A stretch of DNA of 64,000 nucleotides from CAWDMC01 sp963803295 (GTDB lineage: Bacteria > Acidobacteriota > Terriglobia > UBA7540). A program made the position numbers and the translations under genes. This document shows, one piece after another, positions 1 through 9,008 of this stretch (position 1 is the first letter of the stretch; each line of letters opens with the position of its first letter). Where the stretch lies: assembly GCA_963803295.1 (NCBI GenBank), contig CAWDMC010000014.1:1-64000 (forward strand), written 5' to 3'. The notes below the pieces were generated by a model that worked only from the letters and a program-made list of their open reading frames with translations, was not told the origin of the DNA and made no database searches.

Positions 1-1087
1 CCTGGTGGGTGACACCCGGCAGCATCAGGCCGTTGAAGCCGGCCGACCCTTCCAGCAGTTGCAGGAAGCTGGAATGCGAACAGTGAAGCTCGACGAATAC
101 TCCGCCAGAAAAACCAGGAACTAAAGAATGTCGTTGAACTCCTCGCCCAAGGTGAAGTTGGGCAAGCTGTCGCAGCCTGGAGCGGCAGGGCCGAGTTCAC
201 GGAATCTCCGAGGCCGGGCAGCGATTAGAAGCTGTCGTTAACGACTACCTCCGCCAGCGGAAGGCACCTTTGTCGTTGCCCCGGACAACCGCAGCCGCTC
301 CCAGATCAACGACCTTATACATGAAAAGTTGAAGGCGGAGGGCTCGCTCGGCCCGCAAGAGTACACGGTTACGGTCCTGGTAAATCGGCAGGATCTCACC
401 GGCGCCGACCGCCAGTGGGCGACAATATGACCCCGGTGACGTCATCCGCTATACGCGGGGCAGCCGTCAAAACGGGGTCGAAGCCGGTGAGTATGCCGCC
501 GTCACCGCCATTGATCACACACAGAACCTGATCACGGTGCGGCGCCAGGACGGGGAGGAGATCAGTTACGATCCCCGGCGGCTGCAGGGCGTCAATATCT
601 ACCGGCCCGAGGAGCGAAACTTCGCCGAAGGGGAGCGGATCCAGCTCACCGCGCCCCTCAAACAGGAGCGGGTTCCCAACCGCGAGCTTGCGACGATCGA
701 GCGTATCGATGCTAGCGGTGATCTCCAGGTGCGACTCGATTCCGGGAGGACGGTTCGATTCAATCTCCGGGACCACAGCCATATCGATTACGGCTATGCC
801 ATGACCAGCTATTCGAGCCAGGGCCAGACGGCCGACCGTGTCCTGGTTCATCTCGCTAGGATCGTGACAATCCCGGACTGGTGAATCGTCGTTTCGCCTA
901 CGTCGCCCTTTCGCGCGCCAGGCACGATGCGCAGATCTACACCGACAACGCCGCAACCCTGGGTGAGCGGCTAAGCCGTGAAGTTTCAAAGACTACTGCG
1001 CTTGAAGAGCAACAGGCCGGGCAAGGGCAATGGCAGCGCTCGACACACACTCAGCGGCAGGATCAAGGGGAGCAGAGACTCGCATGA
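1..1087 (+). pseudogene. Decayed TraI/TrwC-type conjugative relaxase-helicase (C-terminal part, runs off left edge)
   Basis: Pieces of a RecD-like helicase domain of a MobF relaxase can be read in successive frames. Frame 2 at the left edge gives LVGDTRQHQAVEAGRPFQQL, then the frame changes near 105, near 260, near 420 and near 860. The end piece (about 785-1087) carries MTSYSSQGQTADRVLVH and, after a shift, NRRFAYVALSRARHDAQIYT. These match the family motifs in which the helicase core closes with an SQG-T and a VAxSRA box. The family nicks oriT and unwinds plasmid or ICE DNA. Here the chain is broken at least four times, so it cannot be translated whole. The last piece ends in an ATGA overlap with the following ATPase gene, so the original operon spacing is preserved. 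The N-terminal relaxase domain lies outside the window. Confidence 0.8.
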
Positions 1088-2067
1088 CCGGATTTGAGCT
1101 AATTCTGCCGTTCTTGAGGCCGATCGAGCACCTGATCCTCGATCCTGAGATCAGCGAGATCATGGTCAACGGTCCCGAGCGTGTTTTCATCGAGCGCGCG
1201 GGCTACCTCGAAGCCGCTTCCGGCGTGACCCTTACTGAGAAATCTCTCCTGATCGCGGTCAAGAATATCGCCCGGCGGCTCGGAGACGACATCTCCGAGT
1301 CGAAACCCATTCTCGATTCCCGCCTCCCGGACGGCAGCCGGGTAGCGGCGGTGATCCCGCCCTGCAGCGTTAACGGCATCACCCTCACCATCCGCAAGTT
1401 CAACTCCCGGCACTTCGGTATCGACGATCTGGTGGAGATCGGGACTCTGCCGCGAAGCCTGGCCGGGACCCTGAAAGACCACGTTCTCAGCCGCAAGAAC
1501 ATCCTGATCAGCGGCGGCACGGGCACCGGGAAGACAACGCTGCTCAATATTCTTGCGGGCTTCATTCCGAACCAGGAGCGCCTGGTGATTATCGAAGACA
1601 CCGCCGAAATCCAGGTTCAGAAAGACAATCTCGTTCGCCTCGAAGCTCGGCGCGAGCAGAATGGGCTGCCGGCGGTGACCATTCGTGACCTCTTAAAGGC
1701 CACCCTTCGGCATCGTCCTGACCGCATCATCTTGGGCGAAATCCGGGGCGGCGAAGCCTTCGACCTCTTGCAACTCCTGAATACCGGGCACTCGGGAACG
1801 CTCTGTACCGTTCACGCCACCTCGGCCGCCCAGGGACTCTCTCGCTTCACCAGTTGCGTGCTGCAGAGCGGCGTGGAGCTGCCCTACAAAGCCATCAAGA
1901 CCAATATCGCGGACTCTCTTCAGTCGATCATCCAGCTTGAGCGCCGGCCGGGAAGACGCTTTATCTCCGAGGTGGTCGCAATCCAAGGCTATGACCCGGA
2001 CGCCGATCGCTATGCCTTCAATCCGATTTACAAGTGTGAGGAAGACTATGCCGACGTCAGACCATGA
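1084..2067 (+). CDS. trbB: TrbB/VirB11/CpaF-type secretion ATPase
   Basis: An intact 327-residue hexameric ATPase of the type that powers type IV conjugation or secretion machines at the cytoplasmic face. An N-terminal domain (about 1-135) precedes the RecA-like core, which has Walker A GGTGTGKTT (about 144-152), an Asp box IEDTAEI (about 170-176), Walker B RIILGEIRG (about 214-222) and a His box GHSGTLCTVHA (about 235-245). All catalytic elements are present and the length is normal for TrbB. The start at 1084 was chosen over an upstream in-frame ATG at 1030 because it forms an ATGA overlap with the relaxase remnant and follows a GGGGAG ribosome site. The next gene starts inside its 3' end. 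It is the only conjugation-machine gene visible here; the others may lie left of the window or be lost. Confidence 0.9.
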   Translation: MTGFELILPFLRPIEHLILDPEISEIMVNGPERVFIERAGYLEAASGVTLTEKSLLIAVKNIARRLGDDISESKPILDSRLPDGSRVAAVIPPCSVNGITLTIRKFNSRHFGIDDLVEIGTLPRSLAGTLKDHVLSRKNILISGGTGTGKTTLLNILAGFIPNQERLVIIEDTAEIQVQKDNLVRLEARREQNGLPAVTIRDLLKATLRHRPDRIILGEIRGGEAFDLLQLLNTGHSGTLCTVHATSAAQGLSRFTSCVLQSGVELPYKAIKTNIADSLQSIIQLERRPGRRFISEVVAIQGYDPDADRYAFNPIYKCEEDYADVRP

Positions 2068-3169
2068 TTTGGCCGAGGATCACCAGGTTTCGATCCCCAA
2101 GGAGTACCTCAGGGCCAACTATGAGGCCCATGACCGGCTGGCCGTGGTCATTCTCAACCGTGAAAGGGGAGAGACTCTGCAGCGCGTCACCACAGCCCAG
2201 GCCATCGCCAGCCCCAAGTTCCAGGCCTGGCTCCGTTACAAGAACGCGCACGGTTCGGACGTCTACATCGCCCAGAACGCACTTCGCGAGAACGCGACCG
2301 GCCGAACCAAGGCCGATATCGCCACGATCCGTCACGTCTATCTCGACATCGACAAGGACGGTGACAAAGCAGTGGCAGCGATTGAACAGAGCGACAAGGT
2401 TCCCGATCCGAACTTCGTGATCCGCACTTCCCCCGGCAAGTACCAGGTGATCTGGAAAGTCGAGGGCATGACACTGCCCGAGGCTGAGGCGATCCAGCGG
2501 GCCATGGTGAGGGAGTTTGGGGGAGATCCCGCTGCCACGGATGCCAGCCGGGTTCTTCGCCTGCCGGGCTTCTACAACAAGAAATACGAGGAGAATTATC
2601 GCGTCGAAGCAGAGGCGCGCAGCTCCCGAACCTATCACTCAAGCGACTTCAAAGTTGCTCTTGACCAGGCGCAGGCGGCCGCTCACGCGTTGCCTCAGGA
2701 CAGTCCTCAGCATCGTTCTGGTAGTGAACAGAGGCATGCCCATGCGACCCCGCGAACACTCTCCGAGAACGACTGGGCCTGGGCGATACGGCGGCTCGGC
2801 AAGGGTGAACAACCCGACTCGCTTATTCAGAAACTCGCTGACTACCGTGATGACAAACCCAACCCGCAATACTATGCCCGCCTGACCGTGACCCGTGCTT
2901 ACGCAGCTGTGGCTCTTTCACGCGGACAAGAACCGGAGGAGGTCGTACGAACTCTCAGTGCCTACCCACCACGGCCTTACGACAATGGCGAGCAGTATGC
3001 CCGCGTAACCGTACAACAGGCTCTCGATCAGCTCAGACAATCAGCCCGGCAGACGCAATCCGCTGGAGTTGAACCTGCAGGCCAGCCTCAACAGGGAGCC
3101 AGAAATCAGACGAACTCCGAAAAACAACGGCCGGGTCAGGCCCACATCAGCCTGAGGATCGCACCATGA
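2048..3169 (+). CDS. RepB-type primase domain protein of an integrative element
   Basis: A 373-residue protein. Residues about 20-200 resemble the RepB_primase (archaeo-eukaryotic primase-like) domain found in plasmid and ICE replication proteins: RHVYLDIDKDGDKAV supplies the paired aspartates of the active site, followed by VIRTSPGKYQVIWKVEG and DASRVLRLPGFYNKK. The C-terminal half (about 215-340) is a soluble helical region with the repeated theme RLTVTRAYAAVALSRG / RVTVQQALDQL, and the tail is Q/N/P rich. The start at 2048 overlaps the ATPase gene by 20 bases, consistent with translational coupling. The stop overlaps the next gene as ATGA. The likely role is priming replication of the excised or transferred element. 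Family assignment is from motif memory; the C-terminal function is unknown. Confidence 0.8.
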   Translation: MPTSDHDLAEDHQVSIPKEYLRANYEAHDRLAVVILNRERGETLQRVTTAQAIASPKFQAWLRYKNAHGSDVYIAQNALRENATGRTKADIATIRHVYLDIDKDGDKAVAAIEQSDKVPDPNFVIRTSPGKYQVIWKVEGMTLPEAEAIQRAMVREFGGDPAATDASRVLRLPGFYNKKYEENYRVEAEARSSRTYHSSDFKVALDQAQAAAHALPQDSPQHRSGSEQRHAHATPRTLSENDWAWAIRRLGKGEQPDSLIQKLADYRDDKPNPQYYARLTVTRAYAAVALSRGQEPEEVVRTLSAYPPRPYDNGEQYARVTVQQALDQLRQSARQTQSAGVEPAGQPQQGARNQTNSEKQRPGQAHISLRIAP

Positions 3170-3824
3170 CGCGCGTTAGCATTCTGCGATGGCTCTTGTC
3201 CACTCTCGTCTTAGCGGCCATCCTCTTCGGTTGCGGAGGCCTCACCCGATCTTGGGCGCGAATCGGTTATCTGGTGATCTTCGGGATGGCAGGACTCATA
3301 ACCGACCTCGTCACGGATCCCACATTGGCCCTGGAGCGGAGCCGGCCCGGGCCTGGTGCACTGGACACGGGCGGACGCCTTCTCACGAGTGTCCTATTCG
3401 TTGTCACAGTAGCCCTCGCCGCTTTTGACGGAGGGCGCCTGCACTATGCCGCCGCGATCCCAAGAGAATTCCAGATCGCTGCGCTGATCCTGCTTATGCC
3501 GCTCGAAGGCCTCCAGATCTGGGCCATGACCGTCAACCCATTTTTCTCTTCCGTTATCCGTCTCCAGACCGACCGTGGGCACCGCCTGGTGGCCCGTGGT
3601 CCCTACCGTTTCATCCGGCACCCAGGGTACCTTGCAATGCTCCTCACCATGCCGGTGACGGCTATAGCGTTGGGATCCTGGGTTGCGCTGTTTCCGGCTG
3701 TGTTTTATTCCGCTGTGATCCTGCGTCGCACATACGGGAGGATCAATTCTTGAAGGAGAACCTCAATGGCTACACCCAATACGCGGCAACTGTGCGCTAT
3801 CGGCTCGCACCAGAACTCTGGTAG
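3166..3824 (+). pseudogene. Isoprenylcysteine carboxyl methyltransferase (ICMT)-family membrane methyltransferase, frameshifted
   Basis: The first 190 or so codons encode a multi-helix membrane protein with the ICMT/PEMT signature GHRLVARGPYRFIRHPGYLA. The frame then ends at 3753 as RRTYGRINS. One base out of frame, the normal family tail continues as REDQFLKENLNGYTQYAATV followed by RYRLAPELW, stopping at 3822-3824. A single indel near 3727-3735 therefore separates a complete methyltransferase into two frames. The family methylates small molecules or lipids at the membrane. It begins in an ATGA overlap with the primase gene, so it is cargo in the same operon of the island. The truncated 195-residue product lacks the tail that helps bind S-adenosylmethionine and is probably inactive. 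Confidence 0.82.
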
Positions 3825-4306
3825 CACGGGTGCGTTCAATTGGCAATGCCCCGAGTGCCAGTCAACAGACCTGGTGAAGCTTTCGCTTGTCTATACGAAC
3901 GGTGCTCGGTGATCAATGGTCGATCGCGATCTCGAGGCTTGCTCTTCGCTGAAAACGGGATCGGGTTGGGCTTCGGCAGAACCAGAACTTCGGGCAAAAT
4001 CCAGACGCAGCTCTCACGGATGGCGAGCCCTCCGCACAAGAAACGCTACCGTTATGTGATTGTGGCGTGGATAGTCGGGTTCTATATAGCCCTTTGTATC
4101 GCCTCTCCCATCGAGGTCCATGGCACCCGCCACCGCGGTACACCTGCATCAGGAGATTCGCCTTCTTTTCGTGGATGTATAGTGCCTTTATGATCTGCTT
4201 GCTGGCGATTTTGTGGCGCTACAACCATCTCGTTTATCGGCGACGCTACCGCGAGTGGGACAGGTCCTTCATGTGCCGGCGGTGCGGAAAGACCTTTACC
4301 CGTTAG
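3766..4306 (+). pseudogene. Zinc-ribbon membrane protein of the island, in three frames
   Basis: Three consecutive pieces read as one protein. From ATG 3766, with a GAAGGAG site ahead, comes NWQCPECQSTDLVKLSLVYT, a CxxC half-ribbon. After a stop at about 3910 a second frame gives GIGLGFGRTRTSGKIQTQL and a transmembrane stretch YVIVAWIVGFYIALCIA. A third frame (about 4160-4306) gives FMICLLAILWRYNHLVY and the closing ribbon FMCRRCGKTFTR. The layout is therefore zinc ribbon, two membrane helices, zinc ribbon. At least two frameshifts break it. It overlaps the tail of the methyltransferase pseudogene in another frame. No catalytic function can be assigned. Confidence 0.6.
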
Positions 4307-4374
4307 GCCGTGACGGGTTTCGACTCACATGACTAAACTTGCACACACACCGGAACAGGCGAGGGAGGATTCGA

Positions 4375-4713
4375 ATGGATCGGAAATACGCGTCAAATTC
4401 GGCAACCACCAACGGGAATGATTCAGCCGCCGTGGCTGTACGGCGGTCGGCTGAAAGCGGAATCGAGCCGAGGCGGGAATGGCTAGGTTTGAGGGAGCTC
4501 AGCAATTACGCGGATATCTGCGAGAGGACCCTCCGCTCCTGGATTTACTCTCCTGTTGATCCTCTCCCCGCCGTCAAGGTATCCGGGAAGGTCTTAGTTC
4601 GGAAGTCCGATTTCGATGCTTTTCTTCAGCGGTACAGAATCCGTCCGCTCGGGAACCTTAACATTGATGCTATCGTGCGAGACGTTATGAAAGGAGAATC
4701 AGATGGGCGTTAA
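4375..4713 (+). CDS. Excisionase-like helix-turn-helix DNA-binding protein
   Basis: A small basic protein of 112 residues. Its middle, LGLRELSNYADICERTLRSW, followed by KVSGKVLVRKSDFDAFL, is the winged-helix layout of the excisionase/MerR-like HTH_17 family, which bends DNA at attachment sites or binds promoters. The start at 4375 was chosen because a GGGAGG site lies 6-7 bases upstream; an in-frame ATG at 4339 lacks one. It overlaps the start of the integrase gene by 11 bases, the usual xis-int arrangement, so it is probably the directionality factor of this island. The first 35 residues are low-complexity and not conserved in type. Confidence 0.75.
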   Translation: MDRKYASNSATTNGNDSAAVAVRRSAESGIEPRREWLGLRELSNYADICERTLRSWIYSPVDPLPAVKVSGKVLVRKSDFDAFLQRYRIRPLGNLNIDAIVRDVMKGESDGR

Positions 4714-5870
4714 GATCAGGAAAAAAGGTCGGTACTGGTACGTGTTTATTAACTATCATGGCCGCCGCAGGGCGAAGAAGGTCGGCTCTCGTGAAGCGGC
4801 CGAAAAAGTCAAAAGGGATATTGAGGCGAGGCTGGCCTTGGGTGACATAGGGTGTCTTAAGCTCAACGACAAATCCGACGTTGGGACCTTCAGAGAATAC
4901 TCCGACAAGTGGATCAAGCAGTACGCAGAAATCGAGTGCAAATACTCGACCGTTTACGGCTATAAGCTGCTGCTCAAGCGCCACCTGGTACCTGAGTTTG
5001 GCGCTGCCAAGCTTGATCACATAACCCGCGAACACGTTAAGACGGTTTGCCGCTCGTTTGGCGGGCAGGGATCTCTCACGCAATTCGGTCCGCCGAGCTG
5101 TCACTCTTCTGACGGGCATTCTTAACGCGGCGCTTGATGACAGGCTAATAGAACGTAATCCGGCGGTGCGAATCCTAAGTTCGCGGCAAGGTCAGGAAGA
5201 AAAGTTCCAGCCGACGCCTCTTACACCTTCCGAACAGGCCGCTCTATTGAAGACAGCCCGCGCGGAGTCTCTGGAACTGTTCGCGCTTCATCTCGTGGGC
5301 CTTCGTGCCGGCCTTCGGCGAGGGGAAATCGTGGCGCTCCAGTGGGGCGATATTCAATTTGGTACTGATGACCCCAATGCGAGCAGATTCATCGAGGTCA
5401 AGCGGAACTACGTCTATGGCCGGTTCACCTCGCCAAAGAGTCACCGCTCACGGCGGGTCGACCTGTCTGGGGAGTTGCGTCGAACCTTGCTTGAGTTGCA
5501 GGACGAGCGACTTCTCAAGGCATTTTCCGCAGGGAAGTCAAATATCACGGAGGACTTTGTTTTCCCCTCTAAGGCTGGCCGCGTACTTGATCCCGACAAT
5601 ATGATTCGGGACCGATTTTTGCCCACGCTCCAAGCGGCGGGAATCCGCGCGATTCGGTTCCATGACCTTCGTCACACGTTCGGTGCGATGCTGATTGCTG
5701 CGGGAGCACCCCTCAACTACGTCAAAGAACAAATGGGTCACGCTAGCATTCAAGTGACGGTTGACACCTATGGGCATCTGATACCAGGAGTCGGCGAAAG
5801 GTATGTAGACAGGCTGGATTCCAAAGCAAGTCCGACAACCGACCCAGCCGCAATCAACGTCAGAACCTGA
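4703..5870 (+). pseudogene. Tyrosine-recombinase integrase of the tRNA-Met island, one frameshift
   Basis: The N-terminal part (4703-about 5055) has the arm-binding and SAM-like core-binding domains (RKKGRYWYVFINYHGRRRAK; EYSDKWIKQYAE). The frame then changes at about 5046-5058 and continues as LAGRDLSRNSVRRAVTLLTG through the catalytic domain. That domain keeps the first Arg in GLRRGEI, HDLRHTFG (His-x-x-Arg), MGHASIQVT and the nucleophile context DTYGH. Apart from the one indel the protein would be about 388 residues, normal for the family. The gene ends 33 bases from the 3' end of tRNA-Met, the expected geometry for an integrase that recombines into that tRNA. The break makes the island immobile unless the frameshift is an assembly error or is bypassed. 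Confidence 0.88.
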
Positions 5871-5903
5871 CCCCGAGAAATCTCTGGAAGTTACTGAAAT
5901 AAT

Positions 5904-5978
5904 TGGTAGCGGGGGGGAGGATCGAACTCCCGACCTAGGGATTATGAGACCCTCGCTCTACCACTGAGCTACCCCGCC
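5904..5978 (-). tRNA. tRNA-Met (CAU anticodon)
   Basis: The minus strand folds as a full cloverleaf: acceptor GGCGGGG paired with CCCCGCT (one G-U), D-arm with GTAGCTCAGTGGTAGAGC, anticodon loop CTCATAA, T-arm GGGAGTTCGATCCTCCC and encoded CCA. The CAU anticodon fits elongator Met, though a lysidine-modified Ile2 cannot be ruled out. The 3' end faces the integrase gene, marking it as the attB of the neighbouring island. Confidence 0.93.
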
Positions 5979-6133
5979 AATGTCTCACACCGAAGGTCTC
6001 GACTGACGGTGGGTTGACGACTTCACAAGGTTAGGGCATCAAGGTAGGTCAAGTCAAGAACGCGACACGCCAGAAAGGCGCCGGTCGATGCCCTTGATAG
6101 GGGAGGCGTTGGCTTCTACGGCTCGGTATGCTT

Positions 6134-8824
6134 TCACTCGCAGGCGCCAAAGCGCGCTGAACCACCCAGAATCGTCCGGTAGATTGTCGCGTCACGCAGG
6201 ACGGTCTGGACGTAGAGGCGAGTCTCGCTGAAGGGAATTGATTCCACAAATTCGGCGGGCTCGTCAAAACTGTGATCGCTGAGCCAGCCCTTCACGCGGC
6301 TGTCACCGGCATTGTAGGCGGCAAGAGCGAATTCCGACTTGCCGCCGAAGTTGCTCAGGACGCCACGGAGAAAACGGCACGCGACCTTCAAATTGTAAGA
6401 TGGGTTGTACAAGGACTGCGCCACGCGACGGCTGCGCCGCGACCTTCCGCCGCCGCCCGCCGCCACGGGCAGCATCTGCATCAATCCTCGCGCATTGGCT
6501 ACAGAAGTGGCCTTCGGATTGAATCCTGACTCCTGCCGGATCAGCGCCATCACCAGGTAGGCATCCAGGCCGTTAGCTCGCGATTGACTTCGCACCAAAT
6601 CCCAGAATGCCCGTGGATAGAGCAAGTCCCAGATCTCCCGCGGCAATTCGGCGGTATCGTATTGCATGACATTGGGGGCAGCCCGTCGCGCCTCATGGAT
6701 CGACATACTGTAGCGATCGTCCTCGCGATGTTGCCGGGAAAGTGCCAGCCGCAGGGCGATGCTCTCGAAACTGCCGGAAGACGGGTCGGGCGGGTGATCG
6801 GCAAGAGCGCGCTCGATGTAACTTTCTTCCAGAGAGTCCAGTCCCAGCGCCCGAATCACGCGAAGGGTGCGCAGAATGCCACTCGATCCACTCAAGTTAA
6901 CGGCGGCGCAGTACTGCTCGGGTCCAGGCGAACGCCGCGGAATCTGTTTGGCGACGGTGTCGATCCAGATGGAGTCGATTTCTGGCTTTGCCGCCCTAGT
7001 GGGTAACTCTCCGGCGATGGCAAGACCCGAAGGAAAGTGCGGAAATTGGAGGGAGGTGGCGTCGGCATTTAAACGTCCAGAACCCGAACTCGCCAAACGT
7101 AAACCTGCTTGGGTCGAGTAATAGTCGTTCACAAAGCGCTCGCGCAACAATTGATAGAGCGCCTGGGCGCCCCCCGAATTGCCGCGGCGTTCTTGAATAC
7201 GTCCCAGCCAGTAGAGCGCGCCCGGAGCATGCGGCGATCCGGAATAGCGCTTCAGGTGATCCTTAAATCCTGATTCTGCCTCGTCATAATCGCCTTCCAG
7301 GTAATGGCTCCAGGTCGCGCGCCATTGCGCTTCCCGGCCCTGCCAAGTCAGGGGGAAATCGCTCTCCAGGATCTCGTAATAGCGGACGGCGGCAGCCCGC
7401 TCATCCTGGGCCAGGTAGTAATTCGAGACTGTCCAGAGCGCCGTGAAATAATCCGGGCTGTGGGGGAAGCGCTTCTCCAAACTGGAGAACGCATCCAGCA
7501 TGAAGTGCTCGTCCTTCAAGCGGCGTCCGGCTTCCACCAAGGCTTCCAACCGGCCGGATTCCGCTTCCGAGTCTTTGAATTCGCGCGCGCGCAGCAAGGC
7601 GATGGCTTCGGCGGCGCGCCGCAGCCCGACAAGGCTCCTGGCTTCGCCCACCGTCCACTTGCCGGAGGACCCACTACCAGGATTGCGCGCAAGGAGTGTG
7701 CGGTAGTCTGCAAGGGCGTCCCTGTAGCGCTCTGCCGCCAGCAAGAAGTCGGCCCGGTTCGTCGCATCCTGCTCCGACGCTTGTGGAAAGCTCGTACCCA
7801 TTTGGCTTCGGATGGTCTCTAAGGCGTCACCCGCGGCCTCGGCCTGGGCGGTCGCAGGATAGTTGAAGTACAGGTCCTGGTAGGCGCGGACTGCGTCATT
7901 GGGCTTCTGCACAGCTTGGTAGGCCCTTCCCGCCAGCAAAATGAGGGTCGGCGTCCTCTCAAACCTCGGGTCCGCCTTCAGAGTGCGGAGAGCGCGGTCA
8001 GGCTGCTGCAGCCTCAAGTAGGAGTTGGTCAGGAGTCCCGAGGCCTGCTCAATCAGGACGCTCTCCGGATAACGTCCGGCAAAGCCTTCGAGTGACGCGA
8101 CCACCTGAGTATCGTTGTGCCCTGCCCAAGCCGCCTCGGCCTGGTAATAGCTCCCGAGATCCGCCAGCTTGCAACGTGAATCCACTGCCTGGCCGAGATC
8201 CGCAACTGCCAGCGGAAATTGTCTTGCCTCATATTCCCGGTATCCAAGGGCAAAGTAGGCCAATCCCCTCTGCTCGCGATCCTTCGCGGAACCAGCGAAC
8301 CGGCGTAAAGCCGGCCAATAGCCTGGCGATCCGGCGCGGGAGGCAAGCCTGTAGAGCCCGCCCGCATAGGCTGAGGCGATCATTGCGGCGGTCGGAGTTG
8401 CCACCTTGATCCTGTGAGATTTGGCCGGCTCGGGCGCCATGGAGAGGGTCTCAAGCGACGGATTTGGTTTCTTGGACCGCTTGTGGACGGAGGAACGCGC
8501 GACAGACCCTCGTCGAGAGGGCGAACTCCGGGCGGGTTTGGCCCGTCGACTAGAGGTTCCTTTGGCCGCAGCGGCAGTCTGTTGTTTCGTGTGCCGCCGC
8601 GGAGTGCTGGCCTTGCGGGCGCGAACGTGCTTGCCTGTTTTGTGGTGCCTGGCGGGTCGACCAGCTTTCGCAGGCATCCGGCCCGTGGCCATCGCTCCGC
8701 TCGACAAGACACAGGCTGCAAGAACCAGCATGCAAAGTGAAGACGCAACTAGGCGCAGCTTGGAAAAGAGGATGCGAAGGCGGGTTGAGCGATGGCTTTC
8801 GATCTTAGTCAGAACCTCGATCAA
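6134..8824 (-). CDS. Soluble lytic murein transglycosylase (Slt70-like) with TPR superhelix
   Basis: An 896-residue exported protein. A hydrophobic segment near residues 25-48 (LVASSLCMLVLAACVLSSG, with a possible LAAC lipobox) is followed by a strongly basic Lys/Arg/Ala/Ser-rich linker (about 50-125). Then comes a long run of TPR-like repeats (about 140-600) and a C-terminal SLT domain with the catalytic glutamate in RQESGFN, plus GLMQ, AYNAG and the final ETRLYVQTV region. The enzyme cleaves peptidoglycan glycan strands to 1,6-anhydro-muropeptides in the periplasm. The domain order is that of Slt70 but with an unusual basic linker. The start is uncertain: the codon at 8824 is TTG and no clear ribosome site is visible. 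It is divergent from the following gene and not part of the tRNA-adjacent island. Confidence 0.9.
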   Translation of the reverse strand: MIEVLTKIESHRSTRLRILFSKLRLVASSLCMLVLAACVLSSGAMATGRMPAKAGRPARHHKTGKHVRARKASTPRRHTKQQTAAAAKGTSSRRAKPARSSPSRRGSVARSSVHKRSKKPNPSLETLSMAPEPAKSHRIKVATPTAAMIASAYAGGLYRLASRAGSPGYWPALRRFAGSAKDREQRGLAYFALGYREYEARQFPLAVADLGQAVDSRCKLADLGSYYQAEAAWAGHNDTQVVASLEGFAGRYPESVLIEQASGLLTNSYLRLQQPDRALRTLKADPRFERTPTLILLAGRAYQAVQKPNDAVRAYQDLYFNYPATAQAEAAGDALETIRSQMGTSFPQASEQDATNRADFLLAAERYRDALADYRTLLARNPGSGSSGKWTVGEARSLVGLRRAAEAIALLRAREFKDSEAESGRLEALVEAGRRLKDEHFMLDAFSSLEKRFPHSPDYFTALWTVSNYYLAQDERAAAVRYYEILESDFPLTWQGREAQWRATWSHYLEGDYDEAESGFKDHLKRYSGSPHAPGALYWLGRIQERRGNSGGAQALYQLLRERFVNDYYSTQAGLRLASSGSGRLNADATSLQFPHFPSGLAIAGELPTRAAKPEIDSIWIDTVAKQIPRRSPGPEQYCAAVNLSGSSGILRTLRVIRALGLDSLEESYIERALADHPPDPSSGSFESIALRLALSRQHREDDRYSMSIHEARRAAPNVMQYDTAELPREIWDLLYPRAFWDLVRSQSRANGLDAYLVMALIRQESGFNPKATSVANARGLMQMLPVAAGGGGRSRRSRRVAQSLYNPSYNLKVACRFLRGVLSNFGGKSEFALAAYNAGDSRVKGWLSDHSFDEPAEFVESIPFSETRLYVQTVLRDATIYRTILGGSARFGACE

Positions 8825-9008
8825 GCTACATTATCTTCTAAACCCGCTTCCAGCATCAATATCAAACGTAGTCAATTCGCCATCGGCCATCATAGGGACG
8901 ACTCTTGCGATCGCCGGGCAGGCACAAGACTCATAAGCTTTAATACCACGGATCGACACGGTCGCTCATCAAAATTGCGCATAAGATAGAGGGGAAATAG
9001 GAGGTGCC

